Positions 22,834-33,007 of a DNA stretch of 64,000 nucleotides are shown here, piece by piece. Position 1 is the stretch's first letter. Each line of letters starts with the position of its first letter. The DNA is from Hyparrhenia diplandra (taxonomy: Eukaryota > Streptophyta > Magnoliopsida > Poales > Poaceae): positions 57,939 through 121,938 of the forward strand of contig JADLZK010008404.1 in NCBI GenBank assembly GCA_015847255.1. Direction: 5' to 3'. The translations under genes were made by a program, and so were the position numbers. A model generated the notes under the pieces. The model saw only the letters and a list, made by a program, of their open reading frames with translations. It did no database searches and was not told where the DNA came from.

Positions 22834-22885
22834 CTAATGTAATGTACTATTGTAGCCTAGTAGAATGTCCATCTATCAAGACATG

Positions 22886-23061
22886 CTCCCTCCATCTGAT
22901 TTGAAATTAACTTCTAGAGTTGTCCTAAGTCAAATTAAAGACTCACTTTTTTTTTTTTTTGATAAAGCAAAGACTCACTTTATAGAAAGAGAACACCAAA
23001 AACTTAAGATAGTTTGACTTAGGGTGATTCTAGGAATTGATTTATTTTGAGACGGAGGTAG
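22886..23061. mobile_element. Stowaway MITE 2 with a nested micro-insertion
   Basis: Runs from CTCCCTCCATCTG to GAGACGGAGGTAGT. The inner halves are complementary (CCTAAGTCAAAT against AGTTTGACTTAGG). It has been interrupted at 22950-22968. Confidence 0.75.
22950..22968 (-). mobile_element. Micro-LINE tail with 13-bp target duplication
   Basis: A 19-bp insert, T11 plus GATAAAGC, lies between perfect copies of AAAGACTCACTTT (22937-22949 and 22969-22981). On the minus strand it is GCTTTATC followed by poly(A), the last eight bases of a LINE 3' end. It fits target-primed reverse transcription aborted almost at once. Confidence 0.7.
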
Positions 23062-23529
23062 TATTTTTTTTTAATAAAAATCTGTTAAGACATTTGCATC
23101 TTTTTGTGTGTGACTTGTGCATCATGAGCCCTTGCTTAGACAAAGTGGCTTCATATCTGTGAACATTCAATTTTTCTGCAAAACATAATTTGAAGACACA
23201 AATCTCTTGTGCTGGCATAGAAGAAAATAGAACTGGAAATGAATACGCCCAAGTTCTTTTAGCGATTTAACAAATTTCATATATTTCACAAGCAAAGTCA
23301 TGGCTTTGACGTTCCAGTAGCTAATTGCATCACAGCAACAACATAAACATAGATATGGATTATTACAAGTGAAACAGTGTGGACTTAGAGAACATGAGTT
23401 AACCAGTTGCCCGAACAGGGGATGGACAAGCCATGGATATCAAGCTAGTAGCTCTAACCTAAAATCACATCTTTCACCATACTGCAAAAGCTAAGCTGGC
23501 ACCAACAGCATCAACTGCTTGTCCAAGTT

Positions 23530-23772
23530 TCATTTTGCGCGAATGATATGCACATTCATCATGTACTTCGTGTTTTCAAGTAGCTCAAAGAGGCAGAGAT
23601 CTCCAACCTGCAACTTGTTGTCACGAGCAAACTGTCTCCACCCATGCGAAAGATTTTTGCTTCTCCTCTGACGAATTATACACTGCACTTCCCAACTCTT
23701 GCCATAGCACTGAAGCATCAGCGTTTGTTTCTCAAATGGTAGATATACATCAGCGTATACTTTTGGTATGCC
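23530..23772 (-). pseudogene. Solitary last exon of a B3 gene (B0)
   Basis: The exon opens after an AG acceptor with KVYADVYLPFEKQTL and carries the B3 domain 2 core (MLQCYGKSWEVQC, GWRQFARDNKLQVGDLCLFELL) to its stop, ending HIIRAK. It corresponds to the last exons of copies B and C1. No upstream B3 exons occur before the 3' flank of copy B begins near 24060, so this is an orphan terminal exon left by unequal exchange or deletion. The frame itself is intact. Confidence 0.8.
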
Positions 23773-24922
23773 CTGATTGCAATAGGAAAGTGTAAGGTCA
23801 ACCGAAAAATATAGCTGAAGCTGCTAGCACTTGCATGAAGACTGTAAATTTCTTCAAGGCAATTTGTTTTTTTTTAGTTTGTCAAAAAAGGCAATTTGTT
23901 TTCAGCTAGTAGCAGTACTTCAAATATTAACAAAGCACGTAAATCATAAAAAAAGATATATTTCTGTTGTTGTTAGTATTCTGATTTTTTTTTTCAATGT
24001 CATTTTAACCAAGCCAAGGAAAAAAGGGGAGAAGGATTATGTGGGATTCGCTGGGCTATGATTTTGTTCAATGTCATGGCTTTCACGTTGCAGTAGCTAA
24101 TTGCATCAAAGCAGAAAGAAAACACATAGATGGATTACAAGTGAAACAGTCATATTGTTTGACGTTGCGGTAGCTAATTACATCACAGCAGAAACAAAAA
24201 CATCGATGGATTACAAGGGAAACAGTCTGAACTTCGGCAGAACATGAGCTCACCAATTGCCAAGTCAGAGGATGGAGACAAGCCATGGATATGAGCAGGG
24301 TAAGCTAGGCGCTCAAACCTAATATCACTGCTACCAGCATATTGCAAAAGCTGGAACCAACAACGTTAACTGTTTGCCAACTTTCATTTTCCACGAATGA
24401 CATGCACATTCATCGTGTGCTTCATATTTTCAAGTAGCTCAAAGAGGCAGAGATCTCCCAGCTCCAACTTGTTGTCACGAACAAACTGTTTCCACCCTTT
24501 CATAAGCCTTTTGACTCTGTGTTTGTCCTTCTTAATCACACACCGAACTTCCCAACTCTTGCCACGGCATTGAAGCATCAGTGTTTGGTCCTCAAATGGT
24601 AGATATACATCAGCATATACTCTTGGTATGTCCTGATTGCAGTAGGAAGGTGTTACAAGTTAGCTGAAAAATAGCTCAAGCTGGAAGTACTTGCATCAAG
24701 ATTGTAAATTATTTCTTTAAGGCAATTTGTGTAGAGCTAGTAGTACTTCAAATATTAAAAATAAATAAATCTTCAAAATTATTTTTTTTCTACTCGATCT
24801 TCTGATTTTATTAAATGTCATATTGACCTGGACAAGAAAAATGGGAGAAAGATTATGTGATTGTTGCTTGCAAGGGATTTGCTGGGCTATGGCTTTGTAG
24901 GAAAAAGGTGGTGATTGCTAAA

Positions 24923-26698
24923 GAGTAAAGTGTATGTCAGGTCCTCAAACTATTGATGCATTCCCATCATCGGGTCCTCAAACTAAAAAAAGACTATTTA
25001 GGTCCTCGATCTATTACTCTCGCACACTAACCATCCAAATCATGCCATGTGAGCGCCTGCATCCGACGTGGACATGCGGCCCATGCCAAGTGGAAGCATC
25101 ACGTGCTAAGTTTTCAAAAAACACCCTGCCTCCTTTCTCTCTCTCACTCCCAACTCCAACCGCGGGCGACGTCCAGGCTCTGCACCCGGTGGTTCCCCCG
25201 GCACACGGACTGCCCACGAGCTCGGGGACGGCGAGCTCCGCAGCTGCTGCCGCGCGAGCTGGACCGGGAGGAGCCCTGGCGCACCACGCGGAGCGGGCTC
25301 TCAGGGCTCTCCAGCGCGCCGTGGGGGGCGGTGTCAAGTCTGTGAGGCGCGTCCTGTTCCTAACAGCCGGCGCGACGGCTTGACGCTGAGGCAAAGGCAG
25401 GTCTTGGCGATGACGGACACCGCCCACACCTCGTCCAGGTGGTCCTCGTCCACCAGGAGCAGCGGTTCCAAGATGCCCGGCGAGTTCGCGCCCGGTCGGC
25501 CTGAACTCGGGGATCCACATGGTGACGTGCCGAGCAGCTCGTTGGTGCCGGAGCCGAGCGTGGTGTCCAAAAGGTTGTTGTCAGCGATCAGCTTATTAGC
25601 ATCACCAACTTGGCAACGTATCCTATGCTAACTAGATTCGTATGCTAACTATGCTAACTTCCGGACCTTCGATGAGCATCCGATGGATGGAGACGTAGGT
25701 GGGTTTAAGTGCCAGAAAATTTGATTAGAAAAGCTAATGGTGGGAGGGTTTAAGTGCTAAATTAACCCACCTATGTCATCCATCGGATGCTCATGGAGAG
25801 GTCCAGATCGGAGTTAGCATAGTTAGCATACGAATCTAGTTAGCATAGGATACGTTGCCCACCAACTTAGCAAGACATGAACCGCTCATCACCACTATTT
25901 TATGATTATCAAACACGATGTAGCACCAGCGCCTTCAGTTTTCTCACTCGCCGAGACTGACAAAGATACAAAAGTCAAAAGTCAGTAGTCGGTCATGCCA
26001 TGGCGCGTGCGCGCTTCCACGGTGCTCGACGCCGCCAATCTGCTGGGGACCGACGAGACTGTTGCACGCCCGCGATGCGCACGGATCCATTGCCGGGACG
26101 GCGCGCCACGGAGCAGGCTCACGGTCCACCGACACCATGCACTGCGCGCTGCCCCCTCCCTCCACTCAGGCTCGGCAGGCACTCACAGTCACACCACAAC
26201 GGGGACAGCGAGGCCGCGACTGTCATCCCCTTCTCAAATGGCGAGGCCGTGTAGCTCGGGAAGAACGGCGCGTCCGCGTGCTGCGTGCACGCCCTGCGAC
26301 GGCTCGGCATCAGCTCGGACGAGCAGGCGGTCGGTTTCCTGGACGGCTGGACCCGTAGGTGCTGGCCGACGTGGGTGCTGTGCGGCGAGCGCCGGCTCGG
26401 CAACGGACGAAGCGTGGTGTGGTACTGTGGCCTGCCGCTGCAGCCGCGGGACTTGCCGGTTGGAGTTGGGAGTGATAAAGAGAAAGGAGGCAGGGTGTTT
26501 TTTTTTGAAAAACTTGGCACATGCACAACTCTATCTTCCACTTGGCATGGCCACGTCGGATGCAGGCGCTCACATGGCATGATTTGGACGGTTGGTGTGT
26601 GGGAGCAATAGATTGAGGACCTAGATAGTCGTTTTTTTAGTTTGAGGACCTAGATGGGAATGCCTCCATAGTTTGAGGACCTGACATGCACTTTACTC
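24923..26698. mobile_element. Mutator-like element with long TIRs (candidate Pack-MULE)
   Basis: A 1776-bp element with terminal inverted repeats of about 240 bp (24923-25162 and 26460-26698), both starting GAGTAAAGTG, and a perfect 9-bp target duplication ATTGCTAAA (24914-24922 and 26699-26707). Long TIRs plus a 9-bp duplication define MULEs. The copy-C1 paralogue at 41688-41705 shows the unoccupied site. The interior, apart from the nested foldback element, is GC-rich without a transposase and looks like captured gene sequence; I could not identify the donor genes. Confidence 0.85.
25612..25859. mobile_element. Foldback MITE nested in the MULE
   Basis: A 248-bp insertion whose two halves are inverted copies (outer ends GGCAACGTATCC / GGATACGTTGCC), flanked by a perfect 9-bp duplication CACCAACTT (25603-25611 and 25860-25868). 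The arms of about 95 bp would form a long hairpin. The 9-bp duplication suggests mobilisation by a MULE-type transposase. Confidence 0.85.
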
Positions 26699-26824
26699 AT
26701 TGCTAAAAGTAAGAAATCGACTACTCCCACACTGGTACTTCAGTTCCCCTATCCCTGTTTCTGAAAAATTATAGCTCCTTCCCTCATAAAGCAGGGAAAT
26801 GCCTATTCTCCAACAACATGTTTT

Positions 26825-29800
26825 TTTTTTTTTTTTTTTTTTTTTCGAAACCAGGCACTTTGACCCGTTCTGCATTAAGAGAAAAAGGAGTTTAAGCTTA
26901 CAACCTCGCGAGTTCCCTAGCGAGGTGCACGGAAACACGCGAGGCGGGGCACACTAACACAAATCACCGGCTGCAACGGTGGAGCTTAGAGTGGTGTAAC
27001 TGGTAAGGAAACTAAATGAGGCGACTAAAAGCGCGGCGGTGGGGTGGCGGCGGTGGTCACCGGGCGCCGGGGCGACGCGGCGAGCACCCCGCCGAGCACC
27101 GCGCCGCGGGAAGAAGATGCGCCTACCTGGCGTTTGTAGTCCGGTACGTGTCCCCTGAAGTGCCCAAGCAGCCGCTCGGTCACCGCGTCATCGGGTGTGG
27201 AGGAGCCGGCATTGTCTGGGCGCCCCTCCCACTTGTTGAGCAGGACGCTGAAGCGCGCCGCTCCGCGACCTCGGTCCCGTGAGCCGATTTGGCCGCCAGA
27301 CGGGAGCCGCCTAGGGACCCAATCGTCCATCCGAGAAGTCCGTAGATGAGGCGGCGAGGAGCGAGCGGCTGCTCGAGGGGTAGCCGGAAGGAGTCAACAA
27401 ACGCCGTGATGGCGGCCTCCGTGGGGAGGATGGCGATCCGACGACGGCGCATCGACCCACGGCCGCACATCGGCGGGATAGGCGCGCCGCAGGGTCGGGC
27501 GTGACCGGGGCGGGTGAAGGAGCTGTGGCGCGAGCATTGAGCGGAGCGGCGGAAACGCCGGGCGGGGCGCAGACCCAAGGCGGCCGCAAACTCCGAGTGG
27601 AGGAGTTCGCCCCACCGGTCATTGGCGCGACGGTGGAGAAGGGAGCGGCCGGGTCCCGGGTGGAGGCGGTACCTGCGTCGGCGTGGCGGTACAATCCCGG
27701 GGACCGATGTCGGGAAGCCGGTGGCGCCGCGGCGAAGTGGTGTCGTGAACGCGAGCTCATTAGGTGCCATCTCCCCCACCGGTCCATCGACCGATCTGGG
27801 GTTGGTGCTGCGTGAGTGCGCGTCACGAGGAGGCGCCGTCCGCTCGACGTCGACAAGGTCGGCCCACCGGTCAAAGCAACCTACGTGGCGCCTCGGGCGC
27901 GTGGCGGTGGTCCTCCCGGCTCCGGTCCCGAGGGGCGAGTCAGGCAGGAGGCACGGACATGAGCGTGGCGAGCTTGGCCGGCGGAAGGAGGTGTGTGCGA
28001 ACGCCGGGGCCCGACGACGCGGATGGGGCCGGATAGAGTATCTGCGTCCGGCGAAGAAGGGAGCCGCGGCGGCGTGGGCCCTAGAGGCCCCCGGGCGTCC
28101 ACTGGAGGGTTGACGTCATGGCGATCCGGGGCAAAGGCGTGGGCGCGGCTCGCACACGGTCCACGGGGTCGCCGAGGCGGGTGACGGTGAAGCCCCGCCC
28201 AGTCCAGCGCCCGGTGCCGTGCTTGGCGCGAGAGGAGGCGGCGGGTCGGAGAAGAGCTGCGGGGCGGCGACGTGATCCCCCGGCTAGACGGTTGAAGCGA
28301 GGCCGACGGCGAAGAAGGGACGGTCGGTGGCGGCGAAGGTTGGGCAAGGCATGGCGGCTGACCCCCACGCCTCGATGAGGGTGAAGCCATCTGCGTCGAC
28401 AAGAGCCCCACCCGGCGGTGGTAGAGGCGTGGCTCCGGGTAGCCACGCCGGCCGTGCTGCGGTGCACGATGGTAACGACCAAGCCGCATGCGCGTCGGGT
28501 ACACGCGCGGATCGGCGTGGACCGAGGCGCTAGGGTGCGGGCACCGCGGCGGCTGCAGAGCACCGCGGAGAGGGTCAGCGGCGGGATGGAGCGTCGCGCC
28601 GTCGGCATCGTTGGCACCCGCCCGCACCTCCGACGACGATGGAGGCAGCGTGGACCGCGGCGCCCGCCGTGGCGGTCGCGGCGGTGGCCCGCCCGCCACG
28701 ACGACGCGGTGCGGGAAAGCGCGGAGGTTGGCATGGCCGCCGTCGGGAGAGCTCTCAACCCCGGGCGGTGGGCGGCGCGCGCAGCGCGCCGACGGCGGGG
28801 CCTCGGCTCACGCCGACGGCGTCCCCTCGTCCCGAGCAATCGGAGAAGTTATCTTCCCGCCGCGTCGCCTTGGATCTTCCGGCGGCCGGAAGTACGGTGC
28901 CGCATCCGGGGGGAAAGGGCCTGCCCGCCGCAACCGTCGGGCTCCACGGCGTCGACGCCGTCGCGGCGACCGCTACTCCGGCGCCGCGCCGAGCAGCGCC
29001 GACCGCCGCTCCAGCGGGCTCGGCGCTGGGTCGGTTGCCCGGCGGCTGCCGCCATCGAGGCCGGCAGCGATGGCGAGGCGCTCCACCCCGCCGCGATTCA
29101 GGGCGGGGGGGGGGAGAATCTGGAGGGCAGCAGCTTGGTGGAGGCCGGCGGCGGCGGCGGCCGCCGGCTCGAAAACCGCCCACGGCCGTCGTTCCGCCCC
29201 ACGGACGGCGCCGACAATGGCGATGCAGAGGCGGCCGGCGGGTCCTCGAGCTTCAGCGAGGCGGCCTCAGCCGCCTTCGTCGGCGTGAGGCACCATCGCC
29301 AGCGTATCGCGGCAGCTGCGAGGGGGACGTCGGGGCGGCGGGATGACGGGACGGAGGGACGGCGGCGGCGTGGGAGCGGCTGGCTGCTCCCCGCCCGCCA
29401 CGAGCAGCGGGAGGACGGGCGGCCGGGGCTCCCGCCAGCCCGGCGACGGCGGCGGGTCGCGGCTGCCCCCGTGGTCGGCGGCGTGCTGAGGCTGGCGTCC
29501 GGTGCCCGGTCAACGCGGCCCGAGGGCCGCGGATCCGCACACCGGCGCCGGGGCGTCGGCAGCCGGCGAACGACGGGGGGCGCCGGCCAAAGCGACGACG
29601 CCGCGAGGGCGACGAGATGGAGTTGGGCGGCGGCCGCTGCCTGCGCGCCGCGTCGGAGCTGGCGGGCGGCCGAGGAGGCCCCGCAAGGCGGCGCCAGCTC
29701 GCCTCACCGGCGGCGGACCTCGGGCTCCGTGAGCGGCGGCGGCGGGCACGCGGCGAGGACGCGCCCGATCTCCCGGCCGTGGACGAACAAAGGCGAGGAT

Positions 29801-29977
29801 GGCCTCCAGCGGTAGCTCGCCGTGGAGGTGCCGGATCTGCAGTTGGCATGGGTGGAGGGGCGCCGGGCGGCGCCGGTCGGCGGCGGCGGGGCGGCGGTGG
29901 CGGGGCGCGTCGGGAGTCGCCCGCCCCGCTCACATGTCCGCTTTAGCTCCAGGTTATACAGTGGATGGATAGGTGGC
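26825..29977 (-). mobile_element. ORF1-only LINE-derived retroposon, 3.15 kb
   Basis: Ends in poly(A) on the minus strand (T run 26821-26845) and is bounded by CTCCAACAACATGTTTT at 26808-26824 and 29978-29994, so it entered by target-primed reverse transcription. The GC-rich body encodes no reverse transcriptase. Near 28200-28290 (minus) a decayed CCHC knuckle can be traced (FNRLAG, then RQARHRALD). Near 27180-27380 lies a C-terminal block with FVDSFRLPLEQPL and, after a frame change, VLLNKWEGRPDNA. The block matches the C-terminal tail of the retroposon at 39782-40815. This fits a gag-like LINE ORF1 protein (DUF4283/zinc-knuckle type), now broken by frameshifts. Confidence 0.65.
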
Positions 29978-29994
29978 CTCCAACAACATGTTTT

Positions 29995-30054
29995 CAAAAT
30001 TAAGCATATAATTGTAGTACAATACCAATCCGAGAACAAAGTTTCCAAGCTCAC
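29995..30054 (-). other. Intron sequence of copy B beside the retroposon
   Basis: This short stretch, ending at the GTGAGCTTGG splice donor, is shared with copy C2 (48250-48316) and the C1 flank (41810-41865). It anchors the retroposon inside the last intron. Confidence 0.7.
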
Positions 30055-30867
30055 CAAAGCCTGAGATCTTCCATGAACATTGAACTTGTTGATGATGCAT
30101 CCATAGATGGGGATTGTAGAAGTACTAGCTCGGACTCTCTCCTTCAGTTTCTTCATCTGCGCACAGGTGAGACTGGTTCCCCCGTGGGAAGATGTAACCT
30201 GGAATACAATGTGATTTCTGGTCATCTGGACATGTAGAATCTCCTACAGAGAAACAAAGAGAAAGAAATGTGAGGTCATGGTTATCTGTAAAGTAAATCC
30301 TACTTAAGTTGGTTCAACTTGGTGACTCAAACCTGATGAGTCAGATAGAGAGGTTGATGAACTAGCAGTGACATTCATGGGAAGATCTCCAGCACTGCTT
30401 GAAATTTCAATGGGCATTTCGCTTGTTTCTCTGCCACAGATATGATTTCTCTTGATAAGGCATGGCAACACTTTCTCGCAACAACTGAGATCAAATATGA
30501 TAACCTTCAATCGAGAAGTCCCGTCATACTTGAAAACCAAGAAGTCCCCCTTGTTCAAGTCATGGGAAGTAACAAAGGCCTTCCATCCCGTTTGAAGGAC
30601 TACTTTGCCCATATTCTTAGCTACTTCAACATCAAAAGTGTGGCCACAGCTTGATTCTATCTTAACACTGTTTGCTACTAGCCCTCTGAAATGTTGCTTG
30701 AATTTATCAGGTATGGCCTGCAGCAATAAAATGGAACAAGCTCTTATATATCTCTTCAATTCAAGAAATTGGCTGAAATTGGCATCAAAACAGATACAGA
30801 GTAGTACTTTGTTGCCCACATCTAAGGACTAAGTTTATCCCTAGATACTGTTTAACTATATAATACG

Positions 30868-31082
30868 CGGCGCAATGGATTTTCCGGCGTTATGCATTAA
30901 GTGGTAGGCGACGTCCCCGTCGATAGCGAGGCGCCTGTGGTGACTTCTGAACTTCAAGATTTGCCGGCGCAGTCCTTCGAAGGTGCTCATAGGGTTAGGG
31001 TTTGCGTACGTGTGTTCATAGGGAGTGAGTGTATGTGCGTGTTGAGCGTCTACGTTGTACTGTGTAATTAAAAAAAAAAACC
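30868..31082 (+). mobile_element. SINE-like element, 5'-truncated
   Basis: A plus-strand block ending in A11 at 31071-31081. It carries TAAGTGGTAGGCGACGTCCC, GAGGCGCCTGTGGTGA and a run through GTGCTCATAGGGTTAGGG, and is an inverted copy of 32335-32530. It lies in the first B3 intron of copy B; copies A and C2 lack it. Confidence 0.65.
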
Positions 31083-31221
31083 AATAAATATTCTGAGGTT
31101 GCACAAGCAGTCCTGTCAAAATCTAGCATATATAGCTTCAGAATAATAATACGGAACATATCTTCTATATTGTCTATAAGAGGCCAAATCTTTGTATTCA
31201 GTTTTCTTTCGGGACTAAGGA

Positions 31222-31246
31222 TTTTTTTTTTTTTTTTTTGAACCGA
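31222..31246 (-). mobile_element. Second micro-LINE tail in copy B
   Basis: T18 followed by GAACCGA is inserted between GGGACTAAGGA (31211-31221) and GGGATTAAGGA (31247-31257), an 11-bp duplication with one mismatch. Copy A has the target once, without insert, near 2613. Read on the minus strand it is a seven-base LINE end plus poly(A). Confidence 0.6.
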
Positions 31247-31544
31247 GGGATTAAGGACTTGGTTTTGGAGCAAATGAACAAAGATGGGAGATGATGGAAT
31301 TGCTAGCTCAATATTCCTACTTCTGAGCAGGCAGAGACGGTTACCATCGCCACAGCAAAATTTAAGAAAGAACACTTCCCAGGAAGACAATGGCGGACTA
31401 GAAAACTTACCAATCGTTCACGAAAATCACCAACCAGAACCTTGAAGAAATACTTGTCCTAGTCATCCTTGTGATCCGAACAGAAACATGCATCCCTCTC
31501 CCTGCTTCTCTTGCCAGGCTTTCTCATCTTTACCACATCTAAGC

Positions 31545-32330
31545 ATGTCGAGGACATGCCAGAACAGAACGATTGAATGAAACAAGTTGGAGAAGAAGTA
31601 CTACTTTTAATCGCAAGCTACGGAAGATAAGACTGAAGAATGATAATCTTTGATCATCTTGGAGAACCCAGGCTACTACATACGAAAGGAAGAAATATGG
31701 AGTACCTGCAGCTTCCTCGATCTGATGCCAAGCCCAAGCTTTGATGATCACTACGCTAACACGCGCTAGCTGTTTAACCGTTGAAGAGACCGGCCTTGAA
31801 TGAATCACCTACTCCTACTCGCCTGATGGAAGAACCGAGAGCGGAGACGCCAACGGCTGCTAGTTGTGCATTTATTCTCCTGCTGTACTAACCTCCACTC
31901 TGCTCACATTGTTTTAACTCTCAAGGGGTACAGACGAAACAGTACAGGTGCAATCCCAAGTTTTACACGCAAAGAGGCTGAATACGTGGCCAACTCTTGG
32001 TCTCTTGGAGCATGAGCCAGTGGCAAGCAATGCAGGTTTCGTTATTTTTTTTTATATATATATTTTAAAAAAGAGCAGGATGGGCAAGAAGTCCCTACGG
32101 TTAATTGTATATTAAAAAGAGAATATTTACTATGACGGGAGAGGAGTGATCCTAGAAATGAAGAGGCACCAACAGGCACCGAGGGAGGAAATCACTCGAA
32201 TGCACCGGGTGTCTACTAAATTGGTAGGACCAGCACTAAAAAAGTTTTTTTTACTGTTTTTTCTAATTTTTTATGTAATTATGGGTGAAATGGTACATTT
32301 ATAATAGAAGGATAATATTCTGAGCACTAT
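31545..32330. other. 5' flank of B3 copy B and spacer
   Basis: 31545-31810 parallels the upstream leader region of copies A and C2. The rest is AT-rich DNA with a TATATATA stretch near 32052. No gene is recognised. Confidence 0.4.
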
Positions 32331-32331
32331 A

Positions 32332-32620
32332 GTTTTTTTTTAAGATTACACAGTATAACGTAAACGCTCAACACGTACGCACACTCACCCCTATGAACAC
32401 ACGCACACAAACCCTATCCCTATGAGCACCTTCGAAATCGGAGGCCGACAAATCTTAAAGTTCACAAAGTCACCACAGACGCCTCGCTGTCGAGGGGGAC
32501 GTCACCTACCACTTAATGCATAGCGCGGAAAATCCTGGAAATAAATCCAGGATAAAATGTCGCACCCAAGATTTGAACCCTCGGTGAGAGCTCTCCAACC
32601 CAAGCTCTACAAAATGCATT
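32332..32620 (-). mobile_element. tRNA-derived SINE-like element
   Basis: On the minus strand it starts with a tRNA-like head (GTAGAGCTTGGGTTGG as A-box region; GGTTCAAATCTT as B box near 32575) and ends in poly(A) (T run at 32332-32341). The body matches the copies at 30868-31082 and 17241-17330. The B-box and A-box spacing suits a pol III promoter. I do not assign a named family. Confidence 0.65.
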
Positions 32621-33007
32621 AATTTCACAAGATTCGTACACAAATTTCATAGAAATCAGTTTAATTTCACAGAAAAAACGTAGGAACCTTGTGCTACTTA
32701 TTATTCTTTCCCACATTCTTTCACCTTCGAGTTAGTCGACGGATATGCGTATGTATACTTCTACGCGGTTGTGCCTATTTTACCAAGTACGTTAAGATTG
32801 GAAGCCGAGAGATTGAGAGTTGTTGGCTAGCAGCTTTTTCCAATCTTACCCCAAAAAAATCAAGTTTGAGAGTCGATTTTGAAAAAAAATCTTAACTCCT
32901 ATAAGAAGACAAAACTTGCCGATGCTAAAAGAGTGATAGAAGAAACCTACCAATTACAACATATTAAGCCATTTGAAAACTACATCATGTAAATCATGTT
33001 AATTCTC
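32621..33007. other. Spacer, nothing recognised
   Basis: AT-rich sequence between the SINE-like element and the LINE. No coding or repeat signal is supported. Confidence 0.3.

Larger units (their letters stand above)
24384..31527 (-). pseudogene. B3-domain (REM-type) transcription factor, copy B, pseudogene with a loaded intron
   Basis: Exons on the minus strand: 31527-31411 (start and first B3 strand), 30717-30333 (rest of B3 domain 1; IPDKFKQHFRG, LQTGWKAFVTSHDLNKGDFLVFKYDG), 30243-30055 (Lys-rich linker ending SQAL) and 24632-24384 (B3 domain 2; SWEVRCVIKK, GDLCLFELLENMKH). Two lesions are visible. A TAG codon at 31461-31459 replaces the Lys codon seen in copy A, and one extra G near 30180 (CACGGGGGAACC against CACGGGGAACC in C2) shifts the linker exon. 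The last intron has grown to 5.4 kb by insertion of a LINE-derived retroposon and a MULE. Family members bind DNA in the nucleus and are often expressed in reproductive meristems; this copy should not make a full product. Confidence 0.85.

Noticed and set aside
26119..26582. Pack-MULE cargo as a functional chimeric gene
   Set aside because: Open frames exist on both strands, but none has a promoter, splice sites or a recognised domain; capture is kept only as a hypothesis.
27881..29815. Large GC-rich open frames on both strands as host genes
   Set aside because: The frames overlap on both strands because stop codons are rare at this GC content. They lie within one retroposon bounded by a 17-bp duplication and show no consistent domain apart from the decayed ORF1 traces.
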